From: UBA168 sp011055275
GTDB taxonomy: Archaea; Thermoproteota; Thermoprotei_A; Marsarchaeales; UBA168
Assembly (NCBI GenBank): GCA_046635845.1
Contig: JAQQXN010000001.1
Length of the DNA stretch: 64,000 nt
Strand: one strand, 5' to 3'
Positions 31,948-41,041 of this stretch are shown piece by piece. How positions within the stretch are numbered: position 1 is the first letter of the stretch; each line of letters begins with the position of its first letter. Both the position numbers and the translations under genes were made by a program. The notes beneath the pieces were generated by a model that was not told where the DNA came from, ran no database searches, and saw nothing but the letters and a program-made list of their open reading frames with translations.

Positions 31948-34092
31948 GCCCTGAAGCCTCTTGTTTTCCTTCTCGTAGGATAGGAGCTGGTCTCTGGTTA
32001 TGCTTGGCCTTATTTCGTTCATGGCTTCGGTGAAGTCCTCCATGGTCACCTTCGAGGGTTTGTTCTCTTTTCTCAGCCTTATTATGGCGCTCTGCCTTAC
32101 CAGCGCATAGAGATCTGCTCCTGAGTACCCCTCCGTCATGGCGGCCAACTTCTCCAAGCTCACGTCGTCGGCAAGGGGGACGCGTTTCGTGTGTATCTTA
32201 AGTATCTCGAGGCGAGCCTTCTGGTCTGGGGGCGGCACGTAGATTATCTGGTCAAAGCGCCCAGGCCTGAGAAGGGCTGGATCGAGTATGTCTGCCCTGT
32301 TAGTAGCACCCATGACCACCACGTTCTTCAGCGGGGATATGCCATCCATCTCGGAAAGAAGCTGGTTAACTATCCTTTCTGTGACTCCGCTGTCGAATGA
32401 CTGACCTCTCACGGGTGCTATGGCGTCTAGTTCATCGAAGAAGATGACGCAGGGCGCGCTCTGCCTTGCCTTCCTGAATATGTCCCTGATGGCCCTCTCG
32501 CTTTCTCCTACCCACTTGTTTAGGACCTCAGGGCCCTTCACGCTTATGAAGTTTGCCTCGCTTTCCGTCGCGACTACCTTCGCGAGCAGCGTTTTACCGG
32601 TTCCAGGAGGGCCATAAAGAAGAACACCCTTAACGGGCTGTATGCCCATGCTTTGGAAGTAATCTGGATGCTTCAGCGGCCATTCTACCGCCTCCTTCAG
32701 CCTTTGCTTGACTTCATCGAGGCCTCCAACGTCCTCCCAGTGCGCTTCAGGGACCTCTACGTAGAACTCCCTTAGCGCCGAAGGCTGTATCATTCTGAGG
32801 GCGGTCTCAAAATCCGAGTTCTGAACCTTTATCTTTGAGAGCACTTCGGTGGGTATCATGCCCTCCTTCAGGTTTAGTGATGGGAGGACCCTCCTGAGCG
32901 CGCTCATGGCTGCCTCCTTAACCAAGTTGGACAGATCAGCTCCTGTGAAACCGTGGGTTATCTCGGCAAGTTGGTCCAAGTTGACGTCATCTGCCAGCGG
33001 CATGTTTCTTGTGTGGACTTGAAGGATGTCTCTCCTTCCCTTCGCGTCGGGTATCCCCGTCTCGATTTCCCTGTCAAAGCGCCCAGGCCTGCGGAGGGCT
33101 GGATCTACGGCATCTATCCTGTTAGTGGCACCTATAACTATAACGTTGCCTCTACTCTTCAGGCCATCCATGGACGTCAACAACTGCGCCACCACCCTTT
33201 TCTCAACTTCTCCGCTTACGTCCTCTCTCCTTGGGGCTATGGCGTCTATCTCATCTATGAATATTATTGATGGTGGCCTTGCCTCGGCCTTGTTGAATAT
33301 TTCCCTTAGCCTTTCCTCCGATTCTCCATAGAACTTGCTCATGATCTCAGGTCCGTTGATCGTGAAGAAGTTGGAGTTTGTCTCGTTAGCTATGGCGCGG
33401 GCCAGCAGGGTCTTTCCGGTACCGGGAGGGCCATAGAGGAGGATGCCCTTTGGAGGGTCGATTCCCAAGTGCTTGAAGAGCTCTGGGTGCTTAAGCGGGA
33501 GTTCAACGATCTCTCTTACCTTCTGTTTGGCATCTTCCATGTCGCCGATGTCTTCGTAAGTTATCATTGGCGCGGCGGCGGACGGCATTGATACTGCCTC
33601 TGACGATATCATTATCTCGGTTGAATCCACCACTATGCCGCCGTTCGCTGGGATCGCGGCCGTGGCATAAAGCCTTATGGCCTGACCCATAACCGGTACG
33701 ATTACTAGGTTACCAGGCGCCACGGGCTTGCCCTGTAGGGTTGCCGCTACAAGCGCCCTGAAGTCCGCGCCGAAGGCTATTTGCTCAGTCGGGGCTAGCG
33801 AAAGCCTGGTCAGTGGCCTGAGCTCAACGCGCTTCACCTCGACTAGGTCGCCTATGGATGCGCCGGCGTTTTCCCTTATTATTCCGTCTATTCTGATGAT
33901 GTCGGTTCCCTCATCCTGGGGAGCCGCAGGCCACACGGTCGCGTACGCCGTCTTGTTTCCCTTTATGGAGACGTAGTCTCCCACCCTTGCTCCCAACGCA
34001 GCCATGGTCTTGGAGCCGATCCTAGCTATCATGCGTCCAACATCCCGTGCCATGGCCTCCTGGACCGTGAGAAGCACGCTTTTTTCGCTCAT
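31936..34092 (-). CDS. CDC48/VAT-type double AAA ATPase
   Basis: This hexameric unfoldase has an N-domain (about 180 residues, double-psi barrel plus CDC48_2) and two AAA modules. Each module has Walker A GPPGTGKTLLA and Walker B (IIFIDEIDAIAP in D1, VIFFDELDAIAP in D2), and both keep the arginine finger region. It extracts and unfolds proteins for the proteasome. I choose ATG 34092 because TTAAAGCT on the minus strand (34117-34124) lies about 27 nt upstream and the protein then begins MSEKSVLLTVQEA, as relatives do. The frame is open to 34152. Confidence 0.96.
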   Translation of the reverse strand: MSEKSVLLTVQEAMARDVGRMIARIGSKTMAALGARVGDYVSIKGNKTAYATVWPAAPQDEGTDIIRIDGIIRENAGASIGDLVEVKRVELRPLTRLSLAPTEQIAFGADFRALVAATLQGKPVAPGNLVIVPVMGQAIRLYATAAIPANGGIVVDSTEIMISSEAVSMPSAAAPMITYEDIGDMEDAKQKVREIVELPLKHPELFKHLGIDPPKGILLYGPPGTGKTLLARAIANETNSNFFTINGPEIMSKFYGESEERLREIFNKAEARPPSIIFIDEIDAIAPRREDVSGEVEKRVVAQLLTSMDGLKSRGNVIVIGATNRIDAVDPALRRPGRFDREIETGIPDAKGRRDILQVHTRNMPLADDVNLDQLAEITHGFTGADLSNLVKEAAMSALRRVLPSLNLKEGMIPTEVLSKIKVQNSDFETALRMIQPSALREFYVEVPEAHWEDVGGLDEVKQRLKEAVEWPLKHPDYFQSMGIQPVKGVLLYGPPGTGKTLLAKVVATESEANFISVKGPEVLNKWVGESERAIRDIFRKARQSAPCVIFFDELDAIAPVRGQSFDSGVTERIVNQLLSEMDGISPLKNVVVMGATNRADILDPALLRPGRFDQIIYVPPPDQKARLEILKIHTKRVPLADDVSLEKLAAMTEGYSGADLYALVRQSAIIRLRKENKPSKVTMEDFTEAMNEIRPSITRDQLLSYEKENKRLQGLIV

Positions 34093-34165
34093 AAGTAAAA
34101 TGGCCGGTGGCGGATAAGCTTTAACACGAACGGTGTGGAGGCTAACTAACAAAGCTTATGTTCCC

Positions 34166-34447
34166 ATGCGCCTTGTAATCGCAGTGGACGCGCTTACGAA
34201 GTTCTACGCGGGAACCACAGGGTGTGCGATAAGCATGGGTTTTCTGGTGTTTGCCGGCATAATCTTAGCCAGGGAGCTCGCCGTTAAGATCTGTTGCGAT
34301 AAGGCTCTTGCTTCCCTCTTCATAGTCGGCGGGGCTTTCCTCGGATTCCTCGTGGGTCTCGCGCTCACGATCGCGGTGGCCGAGCTCCTCAAACCTAAAG
34401 GTAAGCCTGGTGGAGCGAGCGAAAACGAGGAAGGCAGTATGGGATAG
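34166..34447 (+). CDS. Small two-helix membrane protein, unknown function
   Basis: From ATG 34166 the frame encodes about 93 residues with two hydrophobic helices, TTGCAISMGFLVFAGIILA and LASLFIVGGAFLGFLVGLAL, and a charged C-terminal tail. A longer start at GTG 34133 is possible. Its last 183 nt overlap, antisense, the end of the TrmI frame, so one of the two C-terminal parts may not be real protein. The membrane pattern makes this frame credible. I do not recognise a family. Confidence 0.5.
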   Translation: MRLVIAVDALTKFYAGTTGCAISMGFLVFAGIILARELAVKICCDKALASLFIVGGAFLGFLVGLALTIAVAELLKPKGKPGGASENEEGSMG

Positions 34448-35158
34448 CCCGAGGTTCTCGGGCCTTGTGGCGTTCTCCGCGACCTTGATCCTCCTCTCCA
34501 AGATCTCAAGGGCTTGCACGTCAACGAAACCGACTTCCCTTAGGGTAAGCACCGTTTTCTCGACTTGGTTGTACGTTGGGCAAAGGCAGGCACAGATAGA
34601 CGATGGCTTCATGGTTGATTTTGTCCACGAGACCATTTCCCAAGGCGAGGGGACGTCAAGCATGATCGCGTCAACAGGGTCTCCGGTATAAGTGCTGACG
34701 TCTCCTACCCTCAGCTCTACGTTGTTCAAACCCAACATTTCAAGGTTTTTCCTGGCGGTTTCTAAGGCCTCCTCTCTGAGGTCGTAGCCTATGACCTTTC
34801 CTTCGGCACCGACGGCCCGTGCCAGTGCCGCGGTAAGCGCCCCTGAGCCGACTCCTCCCTCAAGTACCGTGAAGCCAGGTGCCACGTCAAGGTAACCTAT
34901 TATGATTGCGGCGTCCTTTGGATAAATTATCTGAGAGGCCCTTGAGAATTTCCTTATGAAATCCCTCATGGTTGGCCGCAATAGCGCCAGGTCGATCCCT
35001 CCTGAAGTCCTTACCGTGTCGCCGAATTCCTTGCCAATTATATCGCTTCCGAGAACGAAGCCCTTGTGCGTGTGAAACTTAAGCCCCTGTGAAACCTTTA
35101 CCACAAACCTCACTCTATCGTTGAGGTAAAGCAGCACCCAATCGCCGTCAGCAATCAA
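34265..35158 (-). CDS. trmI: tRNA (adenine-N1)-58 methyltransferase TrmI
   Basis: This is a SAM-dependent methyltransferase that makes m1A at position 58 (and in some archaea 57) of tRNA, which helps tRNA survive heat. It has a small N-terminal beta domain with HTHKGFVLGSDIIGKEFG, then IIYPKDAAIIIGYLDVAPG, the SAM loop VLEGGVGSGALTAALA and MLDVPSPWEMV. The family usually ends soon after the HTAFLVFAR strand, yet this frame runs about 50 residues more, antisense to a membrane-protein frame. The stop may have been lost or moved. Confidence 0.92.
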   Translation of the reverse strand: MIADGDWVLLYLNDRVRFVVKVSQGLKFHTHKGFVLGSDIIGKEFGDTVRTSGGIDLALLRPTMRDFIRKFSRASQIIYPKDAAIIIGYLDVAPGFTVLEGGVGSGALTAALARAVGAEGKVIGYDLREEALETARKNLEMLGLNNVELRVGDVSTYTGDPVDAIMLDVPSPWEMVSWTKSTMKPSSICACLCPTYNQVEKTVLTLREVGFVDVQALEILERRIKVAENATRPENLGLSHTAFLVFARSTRLTFRFEELGHRDRERETHEESEESPADYEEGSKSLIATDLNGELPG

Positions 35159-35287
35159 CTTGGGAATTAGACCAGGGAATTAATAAGGGGCACTGGTTTG
35201 GTGAAAGCGTGGGAGAGCGGCTGCCAAATGCGACATGAACTTGTAAAAATACTCTTATAAAAAGGTGGCAGATCGATCAGGGTATGC

Positions 35288-36670
35288 ATGAAAAAGGGCA
35301 TAAGTAAGCTCATGGCTTCTCTCATAGCCCTTCTCGTTATCATAGCCGCTGGGGTCTCGGTTTACTTCTACACGGCGCGTGGCCGTGGGGTTACGCTGAC
35401 CGTGGTCGTCGTGGGCGGTTGGAACCAGCAAACGGTTGAGATGGCGGCGCAACAGTACGAGAAGCTTTACCCGAATGTCCACTTCAACTTCGTGGTGACG
35501 ACTTTCTCCAATGTCGAGGAGAAGGAGATCGTTGCCGAAAGTCAAGGAAATTCCTCGAGTTACGACATATTTACCTGGAGTCCAACGATGTCAGGCGCGC
35601 TTGCTCCCTACGTTTATCCGCTGAACTCGCTGATAAACAGCAGTCATTACAACGTCTCTGACCTGTCTCCCGCGTTGCTCTCCTTCGGAGGGGAGTACTA
35701 CAACCAGAGCGCGGGCAAGACCGAGATAATAGGATTGCCCATAGACACGAGCCTCTTGGTGCTTTTTTACAGGACCGACATTTTTGACAACGCGACTTAC
35801 GCGAGGGAGTTCCAAGCGGACTACGGGGTTCCCTTCAATCCCAACGACTGGACGAATTGGACCGAAGTGATATGGGCAGATAAGTTCGTGACATCCCATA
35901 ACATAACTAAGTACGGCATGATAGTCGACGACAACGTAGCTCATGGACTTATTGACACCTTTCCTGCCGTGTTTTACTGGTGGTATTCGAGAAACTCCAC
36001 GTTGAATGGCGGTACCGCAGGAGGCCTGCCGGGATACAACGTGCTCTTCACGAAATCCCTTCAGCCCTCCTTTGCTGGGCCCGATGGGGTTAAGGCCCTG
36101 GAGACCATCAAGGAGCTCATAAGCTATGAGCCATCGCCGACCATCTTAACTGTGGACTACTCGCACCTTCAGTCCCTGTTTGGAACGGGAGAGTATGCAA
36201 TGGATCTGGCTTGGTCAGGCTTTTACGATAATTTCAATAACCCGTCCAAGTATCCGGCCATAGCGGGAAAGGTGGGCATGGCGCTTTTACCGGGAGGGTA
36301 TTCCGAGGCCGGTGGATCGTTCTTAGGGATAGCCAAGTACTCAAAGCACAAGGCGCAGGCTTGGGCTTTTCTGGAATTTCTGACTAGCGATAAAGAGGCG
36401 GCCAAGCTCTACTACGAGGGAGGTTTTCCTCCAAGCGAGCTGGGGGCCATTTCCATAATCTCGTCCAACGCCACGCATGCGACAGAGTTCGGGTTCTACG
36501 TCAAGGCCGTCGCCACGGCTTACGCAAACCCACCAACGTTGCCCATAACCTCCACAAAGCTCATGCCAGTGATCAACAACGCCATATATCAATATATAAC
36601 TGGCAAAGGGCAGGCTTACCCTCTGCTTGCGCAGGCCGCAAGCCAGTGGGAGCAAGCAGTGCAATCTTAA
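35288..36670 (+). CDS. Sugar ABC transporter, solute-binding protein
   Basis: The 460-residue family-1 binding protein has an N-terminal basic region and a hydrophobic anchor (LMASLIALLVIIAAGVSVYF) without a lipobox, then the mature lobe starting VTLTVVVVGGWNQQ. Many N-x-S/T sites suggest glycosylation. It would capture sugars outside the membrane. TATA-like CTTATAAAA lies about 27 nt upstream. It is followed immediately by the fused permease, and the ATPase converges from the other side, so all parts of one importer are present. Confidence 0.93.
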   Translation: MKKGISKLMASLIALLVIIAAGVSVYFYTARGRGVTLTVVVVGGWNQQTVEMAAQQYEKLYPNVHFNFVVTTFSNVEEKEIVAESQGNSSSYDIFTWSPTMSGALAPYVYPLNSLINSSHYNVSDLSPALLSFGGEYYNQSAGKTEIIGLPIDTSLLVLFYRTDIFDNATYAREFQADYGVPFNPNDWTNWTEVIWADKFVTSHNITKYGMIVDDNVAHGLIDTFPAVFYWWYSRNSTLNGGTAGGLPGYNVLFTKSLQPSFAGPDGVKALETIKELISYEPSPTILTVDYSHLQSLFGTGEYAMDLAWSGFYDNFNNPSKYPAIAGKVGMALLPGGYSEAGGSFLGIAKYSKHKAQAWAFLEFLTSDKEAAKLYYEGGFPPSELGAISIISSNATHATEFGFYVKAVATAYANPPTLPITSTKLMPVINNAIYQYITGKGQAYPLLAQAASQWEQAVQS

Positions 36671-36683
36671 AGAGGGGATTTTT

Positions 36684-38477
36684 TTGTCCAATATAAGGCA
36701 ACCAGAGAGGTTTGCTCCGCTTCTTTTGGCGCTTCCCTTCGTGGTTTACTTGGTGATCTTCACTTTATATCCCATAGTTCAGTCGATCTTGTTTTCCTTC
36801 TCTAGGATAAGCCCTTTTTTTGGCTTTGAGGGATTTGTGGGGTTAAAGAACTTCGTGGAGATGGTGAGCGATCCCTTTTTCAAGGAGATCTTCGCGAACA
36901 CTTTGATATTTGTGGTCGTGGTAACGGTGGCCGATGTGGGACTCGGGTTACTTTTATCGTTGGGGGTCGAGAGGATAAGGAAAGGAAAAGCGCTGGTAAC
37001 GTCGCTTTTGGTGTCTCCCATGCTGCTTCCAGCCGTGGTCGCGGCCGTGGTTTGGGAGATAATTTACGACCCATTCGTGGGTCCGCTTGACTTTTTACTC
37101 AGGTTCCTGGGAATTGGGACCATTGGATGGCTTTCGAACCCGTCGTACGAGCTGTGGGCTCTCTCCCTTGTGGTGATTTGGCAGACCGTTCCCTTTTCCT
37201 TTCTACTCATCCTTGCGGGTTTGCAGTCAGTTCCGCCACAATTAAGGGAAGCGGCTGAGGTCGACGGGTTCTCAACGTGGCAAAAGTTAACGCAGGTAAC
37301 CTTGCCCATGATAAAGCCCGCCATAATAGTCACGGTTTTGATGAGCATGATAACCGCCTTCAGAACTTTTGACGTGGTTTTCGTGTTCAACTCAGGTGGT
37401 TTCAACCCCTACAACGCGGTTTTGGCTTACTACGCTTACTCCAACGCCTTCGTGAGGGGCTACCAAGGGGAAGCGATGGCCATGGTAACCGTGCTGGCTG
37501 TCATATCCACGGTTTTATCTCTGCTCTTTATTCGCGCGGTGGGCCTAAGGGAAAGGCTTGGCTTGAGCGGAGGAAGCTCAAGCTCACGTGCGGGGCAAAG
37601 CCGTTACGCTTTGCCCCACTTCGATTTTAACATCCCGGGCAAGCTCTCGTTGGCACTGGCGTACGTCGTGCTGGCGGTTCTAGGGACTTTCTCCTTTTTC
37701 CCCATAGTTTGGACGGTGATCACGTCGCTTCATGCTTCTGGTGTCGTCGTTACCATGCTTCCCAGTAGGCCCCTTCTTGGCCTTAAGAACTACCTTACAG
37801 CTCTTGAGCAAGGCGCGCCTTATCTCCTGAGCAGCTTCGTGATAGCACCGGTCGTGGCTGCGGCCACCATACTCATAGCTGCCCCCGCGGCGTACGCCAT
37901 AGCCAGGTATAAGCTCGGAGGGACGAAGTTGCTTTCTTGGGCGCTCTACCTTTACACGGTACCCTCAATAATTTACTTGGTACCCCTTTACTCCCTCATG
38001 GCTAAGCTTGACCTACTTAACACGTGGTGGGCGCTCATGATGATCTACCCGGTATTCACGCTCCCGCTTTCAGTTTGGATACTGGTAGGTTTTTACAACG
38101 ATTTACCAAAGGAAATAGATGAGGCTGCTCAAGTTGATGGGAAGTCGAGAATAGGTTCTTTCTTCGACGTGGTACTTCCGATAATTAGGCCAGCGCTGGC
38201 TGTTGCGGCCTTCTTCGCTATAATAGCCAGCTACAGCGAGTTCATGTTTGCTGTCACGATTGGATCAAGTGCTTACGCGTTCAACTTTCCACCCACCGGA
38301 ACCGAAACCGCTACCGTCTTCGTAGCCGAGGGTCTTAGCTTTGGCAGCGGTCAGGTAACTAACTACGCGTTGCTCAGTGCCGCGGGTATAATAGTAGCCC
38401 TTCCCGTGATAGTGATTTCGGTAGTTCTTCAGAAGTACATAATAAAGGGACTCTGGTTTGGATCGGTCAAGGGCTAG
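36684..38477 (+). CDS. Sugar ABC transporter, MalF-like and MalG-like permeases fused in one chain
   Basis: The protein of about 597 residues holds two complete permease units. The first (to about residue 290) has the EAA-loop EAAEVDGFSTWQKLTQVTLP, and the second (from about residue 315) has EAAQVDGKSRIGSFFDVVLP. A hydrophilic linker of about 30 residues (SSSSRAGQS) joins them. Such permeases are normally two genes. The start TTG 36684 follows GAGGGGAT at a good ribosome-site spacing; the frame is open to 36627 but that overlaps the binding protein. It ends 11 bp into the convergent ATPase gene. Confidence 0.92.
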   Translation: MSNIRQPERFAPLLLALPFVVYLVIFTLYPIVQSILFSFSRISPFFGFEGFVGLKNFVEMVSDPFFKEIFANTLIFVVVVTVADVGLGLLLSLGVERIRKGKALVTSLLVSPMLLPAVVAAVVWEIIYDPFVGPLDFLLRFLGIGTIGWLSNPSYELWALSLVVIWQTVPFSFLLILAGLQSVPPQLREAAEVDGFSTWQKLTQVTLPMIKPAIIVTVLMSMITAFRTFDVVFVFNSGGFNPYNAVLAYYAYSNAFVRGYQGEAMAMVTVLAVISTVLSLLFIRAVGLRERLGLSGGSSSSRAGQSRYALPHFDFNIPGKLSLALAYVVLAVLGTFSFFPIVWTVITSLHASGVVVTMLPSRPLLGLKNYLTALEQGAPYLLSSFVIAPVVAAATILIAAPAAYAIARYKLGGTKLLSWALYLYTVPSIIYLVPLYSLMAKLDLLNTWWALMMIYPVFTLPLSVWILVGFYNDLPKEIDEAAQVDGKSRIGSFFDVVLPIIRPALAVAAFFAIIASYSEFMFAVTIGSSAYAFNFPPTGTETATVFVAEGLSFGSGQVTNYALLSAAGIIVALPVIVISVVLQKYIIKGLWFGSVKG

Positions 38478-39522
38478 CTCGCGGCGGCCATATCCTTTTT
38501 CCGCCCTTAAACAGGAGTAGCTTCGACGAATCCACGGATATCCTGAGCTCACTTCCCTCCTTTACGTCAGCGTTGCCAAGCATTCTTGCCACGAGCGTGT
38601 TGCCGGCAACCTCAAGCGTGACTATCGTTTCGGAACCGAGGGGCTCAACGACTTTGACCTTGCCCACGGTTTCGCCCTCGTTCACAGTAACGTCCTCGGG
38701 CCTTATCCCAGCAATTACCTCACCCTCCGCGTTAAGCCCCCCTACATTCCACGAGAACCCAGGAGCCTCAACTATGCCTCCTTTGGCAAAGGCCCTCATC
38801 ATATTTATGGGAGGGCTGCCCAGGAAGCCCGCCACGAACTCGTTAACTGGCCTGAAGTAAAGCTCAGGTGGAGTGCCCAACTGCTGCACGACGCCATCCG
38901 ATATCAGAGCTATCCTGTCGGCCATGGCCATTGCCTCCGCTTGATCATGGGTCACGTAAATCGTAGTTATCCCAAGTCTTCTTTGAAGTGACTTGAGGAA
39001 GGTTCTGGCTGAAACCCTAAGCTTGGCGTCAAGGTTAGACAGCGGCTCATCCATAAGGAAAACGTCTGGTTCCTTTACCAGAGCACGGGCAAGCGCCACC
39101 CTCTGCTGTTGACCGCCGGAGAGCTGCCTGGGATACCTGTCGAGAAGGTCTGAAATCCCAAGGGTTTCAGCTACTCCTTTGATCTTCTTGTCTGCCTCGC
39201 TTGGGATGACCTTCTTTGCCATCAGAGGCATGGCTATGTTCTCATAAACCGTCTTGTGAGGATAAAGGGCGTAGTTCTGAAAAACCATGGCCACGTTTCT
39301 CTCGCGCGGAGGAAGCGAGTCAACCAGCTTGTCTCCTATGTAGACGTGACCAGAATCCTGTATTTCAAGTCCGGCTACGATCCTAAGGGTCGTGGTCTTA
39401 CCCGATCCAGAGGGACCCAGCAAGACCATGAACTCACCATCCCTGACCTCGAGGTCGACTTCCTTAAGCACGCGGTTCTTTCCAAAGCTCTTGCTCACTT
39501 TTTCTAGCCTAACCGATGGCAT
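38467..39522 (-). CDS. Sugar ABC transporter ATPase (MalK/UgpC type)
   Basis: The 351-residue cytoplasmic ATPase has Walker A GPSGSGKTTT, Q-loop MVFQNYALYPH, signature LSGGQQQRVALARAL, Walker B VFLMDEPLSNLDA and H-loop VTHDQAEAM. The C-terminal third is the MalK-type regulatory OB domain with GIRPEDVTV. It shares no promoter with the binding protein and permease, being convergent to them. ATG 39522 lies about 25 nt after GTTAAAAG on the minus strand, so it is transcribed alone. Confidence 0.94.
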   Translation of the reverse strand: MPSVRLEKVSKSFGKNRVLKEVDLEVRDGEFMVLLGPSGSGKTTTLRIVAGLEIQDSGHVYIGDKLVDSLPPRERNVAMVFQNYALYPHKTVYENIAMPLMAKKVIPSEADKKIKGVAETLGISDLLDRYPRQLSGGQQQRVALARALVKEPDVFLMDEPLSNLDAKLRVSARTFLKSLQRRLGITTIYVTHDQAEAMAMADRIALISDGVVQQLGTPPELYFRPVNEFVAGFLGSPPINMMRAFAKGGIVEAPGFSWNVGGLNAEGEVIAGIRPEDVTVNEGETVGKVKVVEPLGSETIVTLEVAGNTLVARMLGNADVKEGSELRISVDSSKLLLFKGGKRIWPPRASP

Positions 39523-39692
39523 GATTTCAATCCTAGGCTGCTTTTAACCATTTGGCACTTAAGGCTTAGATAAAGAATCCCGCATCATGGATGGGCGTGA
39601 ACTTGTTTTTGCGTTGGCAAACGCGTTTTAACTTATAATGATGAGGGGAGAGCGCGTACAGTTGATTTCCAATGGAGGCGGTTGCTTGCCGG

Positions 39693-40334
39693 CTAAAGCC
39701 GCAGCGCGCGGCATAGCCATGAGGCAAGGGGAAGCAAAAGGTCAGGCTTGGCGTACTCGAGCTCGTCGATGGGATCCACCCCGCACGATACGGCAGCAAC
39801 TATAGTGCCCGCCGCTCTGCCCGCCATAACGTCGATCACGGTATCACCCACGTAAACCACCTCCGAGGGTTGAGCTCCGAACTCCCGCGTCAGCTTCAGT
39901 ATCATGTCGGGAGCTGGCTTTCCCGGCACTTGGTCGGCCGTGGCCGTTGCCTCAATGAGGTTTCCCAGCCCAGACCACTTAATGAACCGCCTAACTATTT
40001 CCGCGGTCGCGTTGCTTGCGATTCCAAGCCTATAGCCTTTCTTTCTTAAGAGCTGAAGGCATTGCTCTACTCCTGGGAACAGCCTTGCGAGCCTTCCATA
40101 GTAGATCTCATGGCTTTCGTTGAACCAGGCGATCGTCCTTTCTATGAGGTCTTCATCATCTCCCACAAGGGTGCGCGCTATGTCACGGTCGGTCCTTCCT
40201 ATGAGCTTTACTAGCTGATCGCGCGGAAGAGGCTGCCTTCCTATCTTGAGCGAGTAATCGGTGAGCTGAGTTACGACCGCATCTTTGGAGTCAACCAACG
40301 TGCCGTCCATGTCAAAAACTATGGCCTTTATCAA
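39693..40334 (-). CDS. HAD-superfamily phosphatase, phosphoglycolate-phosphatase-like
   Basis: The 213-residue protein has HAD motif I IVFDMDGTLVDS (nucleophile Asp plus acid/base Asp), motif II IASNATAE, a lysine in PGKPAPDM and motif IV VYVGDTVIDVMAG. A helical cap lies between motifs I and II (C1 type). It hydrolyses small phosphoesters; phosphoglycolate or a sugar phosphate are likely. The downstream end sits next to a gap with no recognised signal. Confidence 0.87.
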   Translation of the reverse strand: MIKAIVFDMDGTLVDSKDAVVTQLTDYSLKIGRQPLPRDQLVKLIGRTDRDIARTLVGDDEDLIERTIAWFNESHEIYYGRLARLFPGVEQCLQLLRKKGYRLGIASNATAEIVRRFIKWSGLGNLIEATATADQVPGKPAPDMILKLTREFGAQPSEVVYVGDTVIDVMAGRAAGTIVAAVSCGVDPIDELEYAKPDLLLPLASWLCRALRL

Positions 40335-40397
40335 AGTTAGAAAACGCGCACGGGGAGCAAATAAGCCTGCGGAGTTTCGAGTGGCGTAAGGCCCTAA

Positions 40398-40409
40398 TTT
40401 ATATATAAG
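40398..40409 (+). promoter_or_regulatory. Strong TATA box of the TBP gene
   Basis: TTTATATATAAG is centred about 30 nt before ATG 40434. It is the most consensus-like box in the window and is itself a target for the encoded protein, so autoregulation is possible. Confidence 0.6.
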
Positions 40410-40433
40410 TAGATAAGTAATATAGGAGAAAAT

Positions 40434-41012
40434 ATGGAAGAGTTTTCCATAAGGATAGAAAACGTGGTCGCCTCGGTATCGCTCCGCGAGACCATCGACC
40501 TCTATCAGATAGCTAGAGCCATACCTGGAGTTGACTACGATCCAAAGAGGTTTCCTGGCCTGCTGTTCAGGCTGTCGAAGCCAAAGACCGCGACGCTCAT
40601 ATTTTCATCCGGAAAGATGGTGTGCACTGGTGCCAAGAGCTCCGCTGGCGTTTACGAGGCCGTTGACGAGATCGTAAAGACGCTGAGGGAAAAAGGCATC
40701 GAGATAAAAGGAAAACCGGAGGTCTTTATCCAAAACGTGGTGGCAAGCGCAAACCTGATGTCCGAGGTGAACCTTGAGAAGGCGGGGCTTCAGCTTGAGA
40801 ACGTGCTTTACGAGCCCGAGCAGTTCTCTGGGCTCATCTATAGGATGAGCGATCCCAAGGTCGTGCTATTGATATTTGGATCCGGAAAGATGGTGTGCAC
40901 TGGTGCGAGAAGCGAGGAAGACGTGTACAAGGCAGTTGAGAAGATATATAAGAGGCTTAAGGAGATAGGGGTGCTTATGTCAAAGGGAGCGCCTAAGCAA
41001 GAGGGTTCTTAA
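40434..41012 (+). CDS. tbp: TATA-box-binding protein (TBP)
   Basis: The 192-residue general transcription factor has the two direct saddle repeats. Each contains the hallmark S-G-K-M-V-C-T-G-A: residues near 60 (FSSGKMVCTGAKSS) and near 153 (FGSGKMVCTGARSE). Each half starts with IQNVVASANL-type or IENVVASVSL-type strands. The C-terminus is short (KGAPKQEGS). It is followed by exosome- and RNase P-related genes, giving a small information-processing cluster. Confidence 0.97.
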   Translation: MEEFSIRIENVVASVSLRETIDLYQIARAIPGVDYDPKRFPGLLFRLSKPKTATLIFSSGKMVCTGAKSSAGVYEAVDEIVKTLREKGIEIKGKPEVFIQNVVASANLMSEVNLEKAGLQLENVLYEPEQFSGLIYRMSDPKVVLLIFGSGKMVCTGARSEEDVYKAVEKIYKRLKEIGVLMSKGAPKQEGS

Positions 41013-41041
41013 CTCTTGTGCCTGGTTGTGCCTGACCCGAA

